Part shown: piece after piece, positions 6,700 through 13,107 of the stretch
Numbering within the stretch: position 1 is the stretch's first letter
Layout: each line of letters starts with the position of its first letter
Source: JAATFY01 sp049276515
GTDB lineage: Bacteria; Pseudomonadota; Alphaproteobacteria; UBA9219
Reading direction: 5' to 3'
Length of the DNA: 19,708 nt
Assembly: GCA_049276515.1 (NCBI GenBank)
Contig: JBASWO010000061.1
Location: 1 to 19,708, forward strand
Notes under the pieces: model-generated
Told to the model about the DNA's origin: nothing
What the model saw: only the letters and a program-made list of their open reading frames with translations
The model's database searches: none
Translations under genes and position numbers: made by a program

Positions 6700-7983
6700 T
6701 TATTCAAGAAATGGCTTTAAATCTTTATGGCGGAGCGGATAGGCATTCCGGAACCAGGTTTGCGGCCCTTCAAAGCGAATGGCGGCCACCAAAACATCAG
6801 GCTGCTCAAAAATGACTTCGATATCATAGGGCCCAGAATGATCGACTTTGATATCAGCCCACTGAAACCCTTCTTTAGGTGCAATATTAATTTTGCCATC
6901 CCCAAAGCTCGTTCGGACCGAAAGTGTAAGAGGCTTATTTTTATTATCGAGTAAAATCGCAATCCCTAGTCCGTGCTGATGAAGCTGTAAGCTTGCACCA
7001 GCTTCTTTTGTAACAAAACCAAATGGCCCATTGAACTTACTCCAGACACATTTCCACCCCCCACGAAAGGCGTTGGGTAAAGCATGCGCAATCTGGTGTG
7101 GAAAGGCGCGCCAATGCTGGAAAACAAAATCATAATTGCAGATGATGGCGCGGACTGGATCTTGAGCCGCCAATGCAGATTGTTTGTGAAAATTATCGCA
7201 ATAGCCTTTCCAATTAAACTCAGGATCCGCTTTGGTCGCTTCACTGCATTGAGATTGCGATAAATCTATATCTACATTTTGCGCCATATTAGGCGTCACA
7301 GCTAAGGCGGCCATACCATACGGCAATAAACTGCTTTCAAAAAACCAATCCGCAGCGGGATGCCATTTTGGCAATTGCTTATCATCAGGCAACATTACTT
7401 GCCAGGGAATGGAACAAATTTTACCCGTATAATGATTGAAAAGGAACGATAGCTCCCCATAACTGCCTGTACGGTAGTGATTGAGGACCGCCTCAACAGC
7501 AGCGCGGGTGAAAAGCACCATGCCTGCACCCAAATTCATCATCACCGCGTAACCATCGCGTGGCACGTGAATGCGATCATTAAGGCAACGCGAGGATACA
7601 GCACCAACAGTAAGCCCGTCCGCCTTGCCCTGCTCAAATAAGCCCCATAAACGCGGCCACCAGCCAGCGATTAATTTGACATCATTTTCAAGCAGCCCAA
7701 TATACGCATATCCCTTATCAAGTAAGAGGCTCAAAGAATAAAGAATGGCGGCATCAGCTCCACCCCGCACACCGGTATGTATTTCACAGAGATGCTGGGC
7801 ATATTTTTTGGGGAAAGCTTGGCCTTCTGGACTAGTGCTGCCATCCACCCAATATAAATCAAAATTTTTCTCAGCCAGGAGTGGCTCGATTGTGATGGCT
7901 GATAACTCCATACGTTCTTTGGAGCTAAAAGCAAAAGCAATGTGAGATTGTTTTGATCCTAGTGTTTCTATTTCGATCGTCAT
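6700..7983 (-). CDS. glycosyltransferase-like protein (GT-A type N-terminus, unknown C-terminal domain)
   Basis: A 427-residue protein with no signal peptide or membrane span. The first ~240 residues look like a GT-A (family-2-like) fold. HIAFAFSSKERME (14-26) resembles the usual strand/helix opening. YWVDGST (44-50) resembles the nucleotide-binding aspartate strand. LLENDV (97-102) is a DxD-like acidic motif after a helix rich in Leu. The last ~100 residues (about 330-427) alternate hydrophobic and polar residues with many Gly and Asp, suggesting a beta-sandwich such as a carbohydrate-binding module; I do not recognise it. The ATG overlaps the TGA of the preceding nucleotidyltransferase (ATGA), strong evidence of translational coupling and a shared pathway. 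Donor, acceptor and even activity are unproven; a non-catalytic sugar-binding role remains possible. Confidence 0.65.
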   Translation of the reverse strand: MTIEIETLGSKQSHIAFAFSSKERMELSAITIEPLLAEKNFDLYWVDGSTSPEGQAFPKKYAQHLCEIHTGVRGGADAAILYSLSLLLDKGYAYIGLLENDVKLIAGWWPRLWGLFEQGKADGLTVGAVSSRCLNDRIHVPRDGYAVMMNLGAGMVLFTRAAVEAVLNHYRTGSYGELSFLFNHYTGKICSIPWQVMLPDDKQLPKWHPAADWFFESSLLPYGMAALAVTPNMAQNVDIDLSQSQCSEATKADPEFNWKGYCDNFHKQSALAAQDPVRAIICNYDFVFQHWRAFPHQIAHALPNAFRGGWKCVWSKFNGPFGFVTKEAGASLQLHQHGLGIAILLDNKNKPLTLSVRTSFGDGKINIAPKEGFQWADIKVDHSGPYDIEVIFEQPDVLVAAIRFEGPQTWFRNAYPLRHKDLKPFLE

Positions 7984-8726
7984 GAAGTTTTCTCGATCTT
8001 TTGCTTAAAGGATTCAAAATCGTCTGGCGTACCACAGGGTATCATGTGTTCGGGGGGAATTTCGACGGCTAAAATCTTACGACCGCGCAAGATTAAATGA
8101 TTATAGAGTGGCGCTATATACAATTCTTGTCCCTGCAATTCCTCTTTGGGTTTTTTACTTTCTTCTTCATACGCACTTAAAAAATCTCCTGCGCGTCTAA
8201 AATCATACAACCCTGTCGAACACAAATCAGAAATACGTTTTTTCTCTGCGGTTTGCAGGACCGACATATCATCTTGTGATTTTGTCAGAGCGAATGACCA
8301 GTGATCCCCCTGCCCTTTAAAAACCTCCATATACCCATCTAAACCCGCAAAAACATCGGAAGGTGGAAATCGAAAGTGAGGCCGTATGGTATCAATATTA
8401 AAAATGGTTATAGGTAAGCCCAACCCCACTTCGGCCTGCTCTAATCCAAGCGCAACAGTCTCAGCCTGTCCGCGCGTAGGCTCTTTCAATGTAACAAGGC
8501 GACCATTTTCGATATTGAGACGACGACATTCATCGGCAACAAAAGAAATCGTGCCTGGCTCATCCCGACATATAAAAAGAAAATATTCTGAAGCAAAATA
8601 GGCCTCAAAACTTTTCATGACATGCGCAAAAACTGATTGGCCGCCTACTATGAGCATATATTTGGATTTCTTATAGCCAGCATCAGCAAAACGCTTACTG
8701 AGGCCCGCCATGGGGATGACAATCAT
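7980..8726 (-). CDS. sugar-phosphate-type nucleotidyltransferase
   Basis: A 248-residue protein of the NTP-transferase fold. It opens with MIVIPMAGLSKRF (1-13), a divergent form of the GxGTR nucleotide loop. K20/K22 (KKSKYML) lie where the family has the PK motif. GQAETV (86-91) is a conserved loop, and the metal-binding aspartate is probably D112 in FNIDTI. CGTPDDF (231-237) is the usual C-terminal motif for this fold. It resembles the capsule-cluster nucleotidyltransferases that include Campylobacter Cj1416 (CTP-dependent, phosphoramidate pathway), but this rests on remembered motif similarity and the substrate could differ. It is coupled by an ATGA overlap to the glycosyltransferase-like gene and starts 45 bases after the rhodanese gene. 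No strong ribosome site is visible. Confidence 0.75.
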   Translation of the reverse strand: MIVIPMAGLSKRFADAGYKKSKYMLIVGGQSVFAHVMKSFEAYFASEYFLFICRDEPGTISFVADECRRLNIENGRLVTLKEPTRGQAETVALGLEQAEVGLGLPITIFNIDTIRPHFRFPPSDVFAGLDGYMEVFKGQGDHWSFALTKSQDDMSVLQTAEKKRISDLCSTGLYDFRRAGDFLSAYEEESKKPKEELQGQELYIAPLYNHLILRGRKILAVEIPPEHMIPCGTPDDFESFKQKIEKTS

Positions 8727-8771
8727 GCTTGATCCGGCTCTTGAGACAGCAGAAAGCTGAGACGCGCAAGT

Positions 8772-9101
8772 TTATTCGTAGGTTTTAACGCTTTGATCAA
8801 TTCGCTGTGACCAAGCATGGATACCACCTTTAAGATTAAAAACCTGATCATACCCTTGCTGCATCATATAGGCGACAGCTCGACCACTACGTCCGCCGTG
8901 ATGACAATGCATAACGATCGGCTGATCTTTGGGTAACTCAGCAAGATGTTGTGGCAAAGAGCCCAGAGGGATCAGTTTATTGCCTGGAATTTGGCAAAGG
9001 TCATTTTCCCATTTTTCGCGCACGTCGATGACGATAGGAGGTGTTGGTGACTTCAACATATCGCGTAATTGCTCAACTTCGATAACTGGGACATTCGACA
9101 T
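8772..9101 (-). CDS. single-domain rhodanese (thiosulfate sulfurtransferase-like)
   Basis: A cytoplasmic rhodanese-fold protein of 109 residues. It has the family opening PPIVIDVREKWEN (22-34) and the active-site loop HCHHGGRSG (66-74, numbered from ATG 9104), with the persulfide-carrying cysteine at C67. NLKGGIHAW (90-98) is the C-terminal signature. Of the tandem ATG codons at 9104 and 9101, the second is preferred because GAGG sits six bases before it. Acceptor and donor are unknown. The upstream Pcm-like gene ends 9 bases earlier, and its stop codon touches this ribosome site, so the two are probably co-translated. Confidence 0.9.
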   Translation of the reverse strand: MSNVPVIEVEQLRDMLKSPTPPIVIDVREKWENDLCQIPGNKLIPLGSLPQHLAELPKDQPIVMHCHHGGRSGRAVAYMMQQGYDQVFNLKGGIHAWSQRIDQSVKTYE

Positions 9102-9110
9102 CATAGACCT

Positions 9111-9803
9111 CTAAAATTTAAAGTGGGGTGGTGTCGTAAATTCAACGAGCATTTTGACATGAGCGTCAAACAAAGAACGATGTGAGACCAAACCGCGGAT
9201 CTTTTCATATACCCGCGCTTCCGCAGTATGGGATGCATGATTAGGCCCAAAATGCCGCACCACAGTTAAAAGCCGGCCACCTTCTGCCAATTGTGCCACG
9301 AGAGTGTCAGGTACAAAATCCACACATCCATTGATCAAAATGACATCATAAGGCGCTTTGTGCTTATAGCCCTCAGCTAAAGGCCCAACTTCAACAATAG
9401 CATTCGTAATCTGAAGAGAAGCGAGATTGGCTACAGCTTGCTTTTGAAGAGCAGTATCAGTCTCTAATCCAACAACGTCTAAGGCCATCTTTGCTAGCAC
9501 GGCGGTTGAATAGCCCGTACCTGCCGCAATATCCAAAACATGATCTGTTGGCTTAAGATCTGTCTCTTCAAGAAGGCGGGCTAAAACCATGGGCTCAAGC
9601 AAATATCGATTGGTACTTACTTGAATGTCTTCATCAATATAAGCGATGCCCGCTAAAGGTGATGGTACAAAGATTTCGCGCGGCAATGTTTCCATGGCTG
9701 TCAAAATACGCTCATCGCGTACTTTATTAGGCCTCAATTGACATTCCACCATATGAAAGCGAGCGGCTGTAAAATCAGGTGTGGTTTTTAGCATAGCACT
9801 CAT
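9111..9803 (-). CDS. protein-L-isoaspartate O-methyltransferase-like protein (divergent Pcm family)
   Basis: A 230-residue SAM methyltransferase of the Pcm family (COG2518). FHMVECQLRPNKVRDERIL (16-34), PREIFVP (41-47) and motif I HVLDIAAGTGYSTAVLA (88-104) fit the family. True repair enzymes carry a GQTISQP loop and a GDG motif. Here the corresponding stretches read QVSTNRYLLEP (61-71) and VEVGPLAEGY, so the isoaspartyl-binding determinants appear altered. This alphaproteobacterial branch is often annotated as isoaspartate methyltransferase and, as I recall, often precedes tolC; no tolC is present here. Repair activity should not be assumed. The start lies 3 bases after the lipoprotein stop, with no clear ribosome site, implying coupling. 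Confidence 0.8.
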   Translation of the reverse strand: MSAMLKTTPDFTAARFHMVECQLRPNKVRDERILTAMETLPREIFVPSPLAGIAYIDEDIQVSTNRYLLEPMVLARLLEETDLKPTDHVLDIAAGTGYSTAVLAKMALDVVGLETDTALQKQAVANLASLQITNAIVEVGPLAEGYKHKAPYDVILINGCVDFVPDTLVAQLAEGGRLLTVVRHFGPNHASHTAEARVYEKIRGLVSHRSLFDAHVKMLVEFTTPPHFKF

Positions 9804-9806
9804 GAC

Positions 9807-10097
9807 TTAGTTCAGATTGCATTTTACAATGGTTTCATGCGCAGCGGCATTCCAAAAATAATTGGAGTCTGATGGTGGTGTAATATCTGTTTCACGAACA
9901 ACAGTGTAACCCTTATTACCACAAATATAACCAGCACGCTCAAAGCAATCTTTAACACTCGAGATCGGACCACCGCAGGTGATACGGTAGGCGCGCGTAC
10001 CATCATTCATTGTGATCATTTCGCTGGGCGTGCTGCAGGCTGTGAGCACAGGGATAGATAGCAAAAGAATAAATTGGAAAAGGCGGGTAAAAGGCAT
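9807..10097 (-). CDS. small cysteine-rich lipoprotein, unknown function
   Basis: A 96-residue protein with a lipoprotein signal: basic start, hydrophobic run FILLLSIPV, and lipobox VLTAC with C21 as the lipidation site. The mature part is about 75 residues and contains four more cysteines (C42, C52, C59, C93), an even number suited to disulfides in the periplasm. The pattern YRITCGG..VKDCFERAGYICG..GYTVV looks like a small conserved lipoprotein domain seen in several proteobacteria, without a known role. Ser follows the lipidated Cys, not Asp, so outer-membrane sorting by Lol is expected. AGGAG lies five bases before the ATG. It is the first gene of the minus-strand run, 3 bases from the Pcm-like gene. 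Confidence 0.85.
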   Translation of the reverse strand: MPFTRLFQFILLLSIPVLTACSTPSEMITMNDGTRAYRITCGGPISSVKDCFERAGYICGNKGYTVVRETDITPPSDSNYFWNAAAHETIVKCNLN

Positions 10098-10109
10098 GAG
10101 GACTCCTGC

Positions 10110-10160
10110 AATCAGAACCCCTGATTTATCAGCAGCCAGGCCATCCGTCCATTCTGATTA
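10110..10160. repeat. cluster of CTGAT/ATCAG half-sites upstream of the lipoprotein gene
   Basis: Four copies of the same short element occur in 50 bases: AATCAG (10110-10115), CTGATT (10121-10126), ATCAG (10128-10132) and CTGATTA (10154-10160). The first two form an inverted repeat with a 5-base loop, and the second and third form CTGAT-TT-ATCAG. They lie in the leader and core promoter region of the lipoprotein gene. They could be operator half-sites or a leader hairpin; short AT-rich repeats can also arise by chance. Confidence 0.35.
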
Positions 10161-10185
10161 AAAATATGATGAAACTTGACCCCAA
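10157..10185 (-). promoter_or_regulatory. weak promoter candidate for the lipoprotein operon
   Basis: On the minus strand, TTGGGG (10180-10185) and TTTAAT (10157-10162) are 17 bases apart. The -10 matches the consensus at five of six positions and the -35 at only three. It overlaps the tRNA promoter candidate on the other strand, so the two could interfere. Confidence 0.3.
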
Positions 10186-10204
10186 GGGCCTAAAAACATA
10201 GTGT
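10176..10204 (+). promoter_or_regulatory. tRNA-Cys promoter candidate
   Basis: TTGACC (10176-10181, five of six matches) and TAGTGT (10199-10204, weak) are 17 bases apart. Initiation would be near 10211, about 8 bases before the mature tRNA end, which is usual for a single tRNA gene. Position and the good -35 support it; the -10 is poor. Confidence 0.45.
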
Positions 10205-10218
10205 GCAGGCGTTAAAAA

Positions 10219-10292
10219 GGCGCGGTGGCAGAATGGCTATGTAGCGGACTGCAAATCCGCGTATCCCGGTTCGATTCCGGGCCGTGCCTCCA
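10219..10292 (+). tRNA. tRNA-Cys (anticodon GCA)
   Basis: A 74-base cloverleaf. The acceptor GGCGCGG (10219-10225) pairs with CCGTGCC (10282-10288), including one G-T pair. The anticodon arm GCGGACTGCAAATCCGC has GCA at 10251-10253. The T arm is CCCGGTTCGATTCCGGG. U73 is present, as expected for tRNA-Cys, and CCA is encoded (10290-10292). Only one base separates the 3' end from the stop codon of the opposing gene, so no terminator fits before that gene; the precursor must run antisense into it. Confidence 0.98.
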
Positions 10293-10293
10293 T

Positions 10294-10785
10294 TTATCCT
10301 GGCGGATTGGGCTCTACGAGGATTTGCCTCGATAAACGGGCTCCCCCAACAAGTCTTACAGCCAATTCAGCCCTCGAGCTAAATGTATCAGGATACATTG
10401 TGGCCCCTTCAGAGTTTGCAGCCTGGATAGCATTGAGCTCCATTTGCCTCCGCTCAAGCCAACGCATCGCTTCGTCACGACTAACGGGTTGATAGCTCTG
10501 TCCATCAGAAGGTTTGCGATTCATGGCATCTTCAACGGTAATAAATTCATTATCTGTAAAGCTTACATTACGTCCATCAACAACCGTTGAGGCATCAGCC
10601 GCAAGAAGTTGAGCTACACTGTGCGTCTCACTGAGATGCTCTTCTTTACGGCCAGCATATAAGTAATAATGACCAGGAGCATCCGGATAAGATACGGCAA
10701 AAAAGAAATCCAATTTGCCTTCGTAATCAAGTAAAGCGCCTTCGGTAATTCCTAATGTACGTGTCGCTAAAATTTCTTGTGTCAT
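10294..10785 (-). CDS. unrecognised 163-residue soluble protein
   Basis: I do not recognise this family. The frame is open up to 10836, but the ATG at 10785 has GAGGAG seven bases upstream, which fixes a 163-residue product. It has no signal peptide, membrane span or cysteine. The first half (residues 1-70) has alternating hydrophobic and aromatic residues (KLDFFFAVSYPDAPGHYYLYAG), suggesting a beta-rich domain. The middle is acidic. Residues about 105-135 (SRDEAMRWLERRQMELNAIQ) look like an amphipathic helix. The end is basic (ARLSRQILVEPNPPG). A promoter candidate lies just upstream and it seems to be a single-gene unit. Its 3' end abuts tRNA-Cys on the other strand, a place where foreign genes often sit, but no integrase or repeated tRNA end is visible. 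Confidence 0.75.
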   Translation of the reverse strand: MTQEILATRTLGITEGALLDYEGKLDFFFAVSYPDAPGHYYLYAGRKEEHLSETHSVAQLLAADASTVVDGRNVSFTDNEFITVEDAMNRKPSDGQSYQPVSRDEAMRWLERRQMELNAIQAANSEGATMYPDTFSSRAELAVRLVGGARLSRQILVEPNPPG

Positions 10786-10812
10786 AAAAAACTCCTCAAT
10801 GAATATCTTTAA

Positions 10813-10841
10813 GTCATAAGATAAAATGAGACCCACTTCAA
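10813..10841 (-). promoter_or_regulatory. promoter candidate for the 163-residue gene
   Basis: On the minus strand, TTGAAG (10836-10841) and TATGAC (10813-10818) are 17 bases apart, each matching four of six consensus positions. Initiation near 10806 leaves a leader of about 20 bases carrying GAGGAG. The upstream edge meets an inverted repeat. Confidence 0.4.
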
Positions 10842-10858
10842 TGCTGATGAAACAGCAT
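10841..10858. repeat. inverted repeat ATGCTG-N6-CAGCAT
   Basis: A perfect 6-base inverted repeat with a 6-base spacer lies between coq10 and the 163-residue gene, touching the proposed -35. No T-run follows on the minus strand, so it is a poor terminator for coq10. An operator role is possible but unproven. Confidence 0.4.
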
Positions 10859-10882
10859 GGTTTGCCGCTTCAAGCTCATTTT

Positions 10883-11311
10883 TTAACCATATAATTCTTT
10901 AGCCCTCGCCTCAAACGCTGCCACCATTTTTAAGAGCGCTTTATCAAAGAACATTTCCATGGCTGAACGCAGGATCGAGGAATGGAAATCAAAATCGACA
11001 TGAAAAGAAAGTTCACACCCCTTGCCTACAGGTTTAAAACCCCATTGGTTTGTTAAATGCGCCAAAGGACCCGATAAATAGCGCACGCTAATGACATGCG
11101 GCTTATCAAGCATAACTTCCGAAGTAAATTTCTCCTGAAACATTTTATAGCCAATAATCAAGTCAGCCGTCATTTTGCCTTGTTCACGCCTTATGATCCT
11201 CACACCCTTACACCACGGTAGAAACTCCGGGTACCGTTCGACTTCTGCTACAAGTGAGAAGATCTGCTCAGGCGTATAAGGCAAGTGACGTTTTTCAGTA
11301 TGTTGGGGCAT
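10883..11311 (-). CDS. coq10: COQ10/RatA-family START-domain protein (ubiquinone-binding)
   Basis: A 142-residue SRPBCC/START-fold protein. It has the family start (residues 3-20, QHTEKRHLPYTPEQIFSL), the YPEFLPWC motif (27-34), and a long C-terminal helix (about 115-140, AMEMFFDKALLKMVAAFEAR) that covers the lipid pocket. COQ10 proteins bind coenzyme Q and support respiration; the same family includes E. coli RatA, described as a ribosome-association toxin. In alphaproteobacteria the gene usually follows lipA in the pyruvate dehydrogenase region, so the respiratory role is preferred. Here two plus-strand genes separate it from lipA. No clear ribosome site is visible before the ATG. No antitoxin-like partner adjoins it. 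Confidence 0.9.
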   Translation of the reverse strand: MPQHTEKRHLPYTPEQIFSLVAEVERYPEFLPWCKGVRIIRREQGKMTADLIIGYKMFQEKFTSEVMLDKPHVISVRYLSGPLAHLTNQWGFKPVGKGCELSFHVDFDFHSSILRSAMEMFFDKALLKMVAAFEARAKELYG

Positions 11312-11385
11312 AAAAATTCATAAGTCGTTGTCAAACCTGTTATAAGCTTAGCAAGTGGAATCACTCGCAGGAAGCCCCACCTCTT

Positions 11386-13023
11386 ATGCTGCATTGCCTA
11401 ACCTTTATTATCGCCATCTGGCTTTTTTGGGCGAACCCCGCAGAAGCTGCTGTATGGTTCTCGGGCGGTATGGATCTCGAGAAGACACTCTCAGCACCCA
11501 AAGTTAATGTTGTAGGCCATGAAGCGCCAACGGAGGAGTTGAATATTTTCTACGCTGCGCGCGGCTATAAGCCTGCGTGGGATTTTTCTGGCAGTCACAA
11601 TACCGCAACCTTGAATACTTTTTTAGATTCTCTTGAAAAACTCATCACCTATCATGGTCTCGTGCGCAGCAATTATGCGATTGATGCCATCCGTACAATG
11701 GACACAACACATCTCGAAAACCAAATTAAACTCGAATTATCAGTTACAGATACCCTCCTTCATCTGGCACACGATCTTCACGGTGATAGCGTTGATCTCA
11801 ACACTCTCTATCCGGGATGGGTTTTTTACCGTAGCGAGATCGACATACCTTCTTTGTTAGCGGCTGCTGTTAATACCAATAGCCTCAATGACTTTATTCA
11901 AAGTTTAACACCTAAGAATCCGAGCTATGAGCAGTTAGCACAAGGTCTTGAGACCTATCGCGCCATGGCAGTAGCTGGCGCTTGGCCCCTTATTAGCTCT
12001 GGACCCACCCTTCGCCCTAACGACACACATCCGCGCATTGCTCAATTAAGAGCCCGATTAGCAGCTGAAAATTATTTGCCGTCTACGACAACTCTGCTTG
12101 ACCCTAATCTCTATGACATGGAGCTAAAAATTGCTGTTGAGGCTTATCAATTGCGAAACGGCCTCGAAACTGATGGCCTCATAGGCAAAAAAGTTTTGGA
12201 AGCATTGAATACGCCCATCGAAAAGCGCATTGAACAAATTATGGCCAACATGGAGCGTTGGAGGCATATGCCGGATGATTTTCCACCGCAACGCTATGCC
12301 TTAGTCAATATCCCGAACGCCTCTATTGTCATTAATGAAGATGGAAAAGATGTTTATCGCGGCAATGTGATTGTTGGTCGCGTCGACCGCAAAACACCTT
12401 TTATCAGCAGCGCTATTCGCAGCATGATTGTCAATCCGTCCTGGCACGTACCATCAAAGATAGCGCGAAAAGATATTTTACCAAAATTACGAGAAGATCC
12501 TCATTATCTAGAGAAGCTAGGCTTCACTATACGCGGTAGCGAAGACGACCCGCATGGAGAAAATATTGACTGGGTATCAATGCAGGAAAAAGAGTTTAAC
12601 TTCCGCCTTCGCCAAGCTCCTGGTGATCAAAACAGCCTTGGCCGCTTGAAGTTTGATTTTGATAATGAGTTTGCGGTTTATATCCATGGCACGCCCCATC
12701 AAGAATTGTTTCAGAAAAATGAACGTGCCCTGAGCTCAGGCTGCATACGTTTGCATGACCCCGAGCAGGTTGCGGAATTATTATTGGCGCATAATAAAAG
12801 TCGTTGGGATGCAGAACGGATTTCCAATGAAATTAGTTCCAATAAAACACACTGGGTTCCTATAGATCAGCCAATGCCTCTTTATATTCTTTATTGGACG
12901 GTCTTTATGGATGAGAATAAGCAAATCAACTTCCGTAAAGACGTTTACGATTATGACACTTTTCTCATGCAGAATATGACAGGATCGGACATACCGACCA
13001 AGCAAGTGTCTGAAAAGCATTGA
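11386..13023 (+). CDS. L,D-transpeptidase of the YcbB/LdtD type
   Basis: A periplasmic enzyme that forms meso-DAP to meso-DAP (3-3) peptidoglycan crosslinks. It has 545 residues, close to E. coli LdtD. A signal peptide covers about residues 1-21 (FIIAIWLFWANPAEA). A scaffold region follows, then a peptidoglycan-binding domain at about 215-275 (VEAYQLRNGLETDGLIGKK). The YkuD catalytic domain spans about 302-475. The catalytic motif is HGTP with H434, then SSGCIRLHDP with the nucleophile C453. SMIVNPSWHVPSKIARKDIL is typical of the YcbB branch. The ATG is the best start, although AGGAAG lies about 11 bases upstream, rather far. It is divergent from coq10 (74-base gap) and followed by the DUF882 endopeptidase gene, a pairing also found in E. 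coli (ycbB-ycbK). Confidence 0.93.
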   Translation: MLHCLTFIIAIWLFWANPAEAAVWFSGGMDLEKTLSAPKVNVVGHEAPTEELNIFYAARGYKPAWDFSGSHNTATLNTFLDSLEKLITYHGLVRSNYAIDAIRTMDTTHLENQIKLELSVTDTLLHLAHDLHGDSVDLNTLYPGWVFYRSEIDIPSLLAAAVNTNSLNDFIQSLTPKNPSYEQLAQGLETYRAMAVAGAWPLISSGPTLRPNDTHPRIAQLRARLAAENYLPSTTTLLDPNLYDMELKIAVEAYQLRNGLETDGLIGKKVLEALNTPIEKRIEQIMANMERWRHMPDDFPPQRYALVNIPNASIVINEDGKDVYRGNVIVGRVDRKTPFISSAIRSMIVNPSWHVPSKIARKDILPKLREDPHYLEKLGFTIRGSEDDPHGENIDWVSMQEKEFNFRLRQAPGDQNSLGRLKFDFDNEFAVYIHGTPHQELFQKNERALSSGCIRLHDPEQVAELLLAHNKSRWDAERISNEISSNKTHWVPIDQPMPLYILYWTVFMDENKQINFRKDVYDYDTFLMQNMTGSDIPTKQVSEKH

Positions 13024-13107
13024 TTCTTTATAGACATAAATCCTTGTCACCCAGCGCCAATCGTTTTACTTTTGGGGTCGATCATTAAGAAGCATGGATT
13101 CCCTGAC

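Noticed and set aside
10219..10292. Attachment site of an integrated element in tRNA-Cys
   Set aside because: No integrase gene and no second copy of the tRNA 3' end were seen in the window.
10883..11311. RatA-type toxin of a toxin-antitoxin system
   Set aside because: Family naming only. The gene sits in the usual lipA/pdh context of COQ10 proteins, and no small antitoxin gene adjoins it.
11312..11385. Promoters for the divergent coq10 and L,D-transpeptidase genes
   Set aside because: TATAAG and TTGTCA/TTGACA-like hexamers occur, but none pair at a proper spacing with a convincing partner and correct distance to the start codon.
13072..13107. TTG start for the DUF882 protein
   Set aside because: The ATG at 13108 gives a normal Tat signal length, and the 12 extra residues add nothing recognisable; the TTG remains possible.
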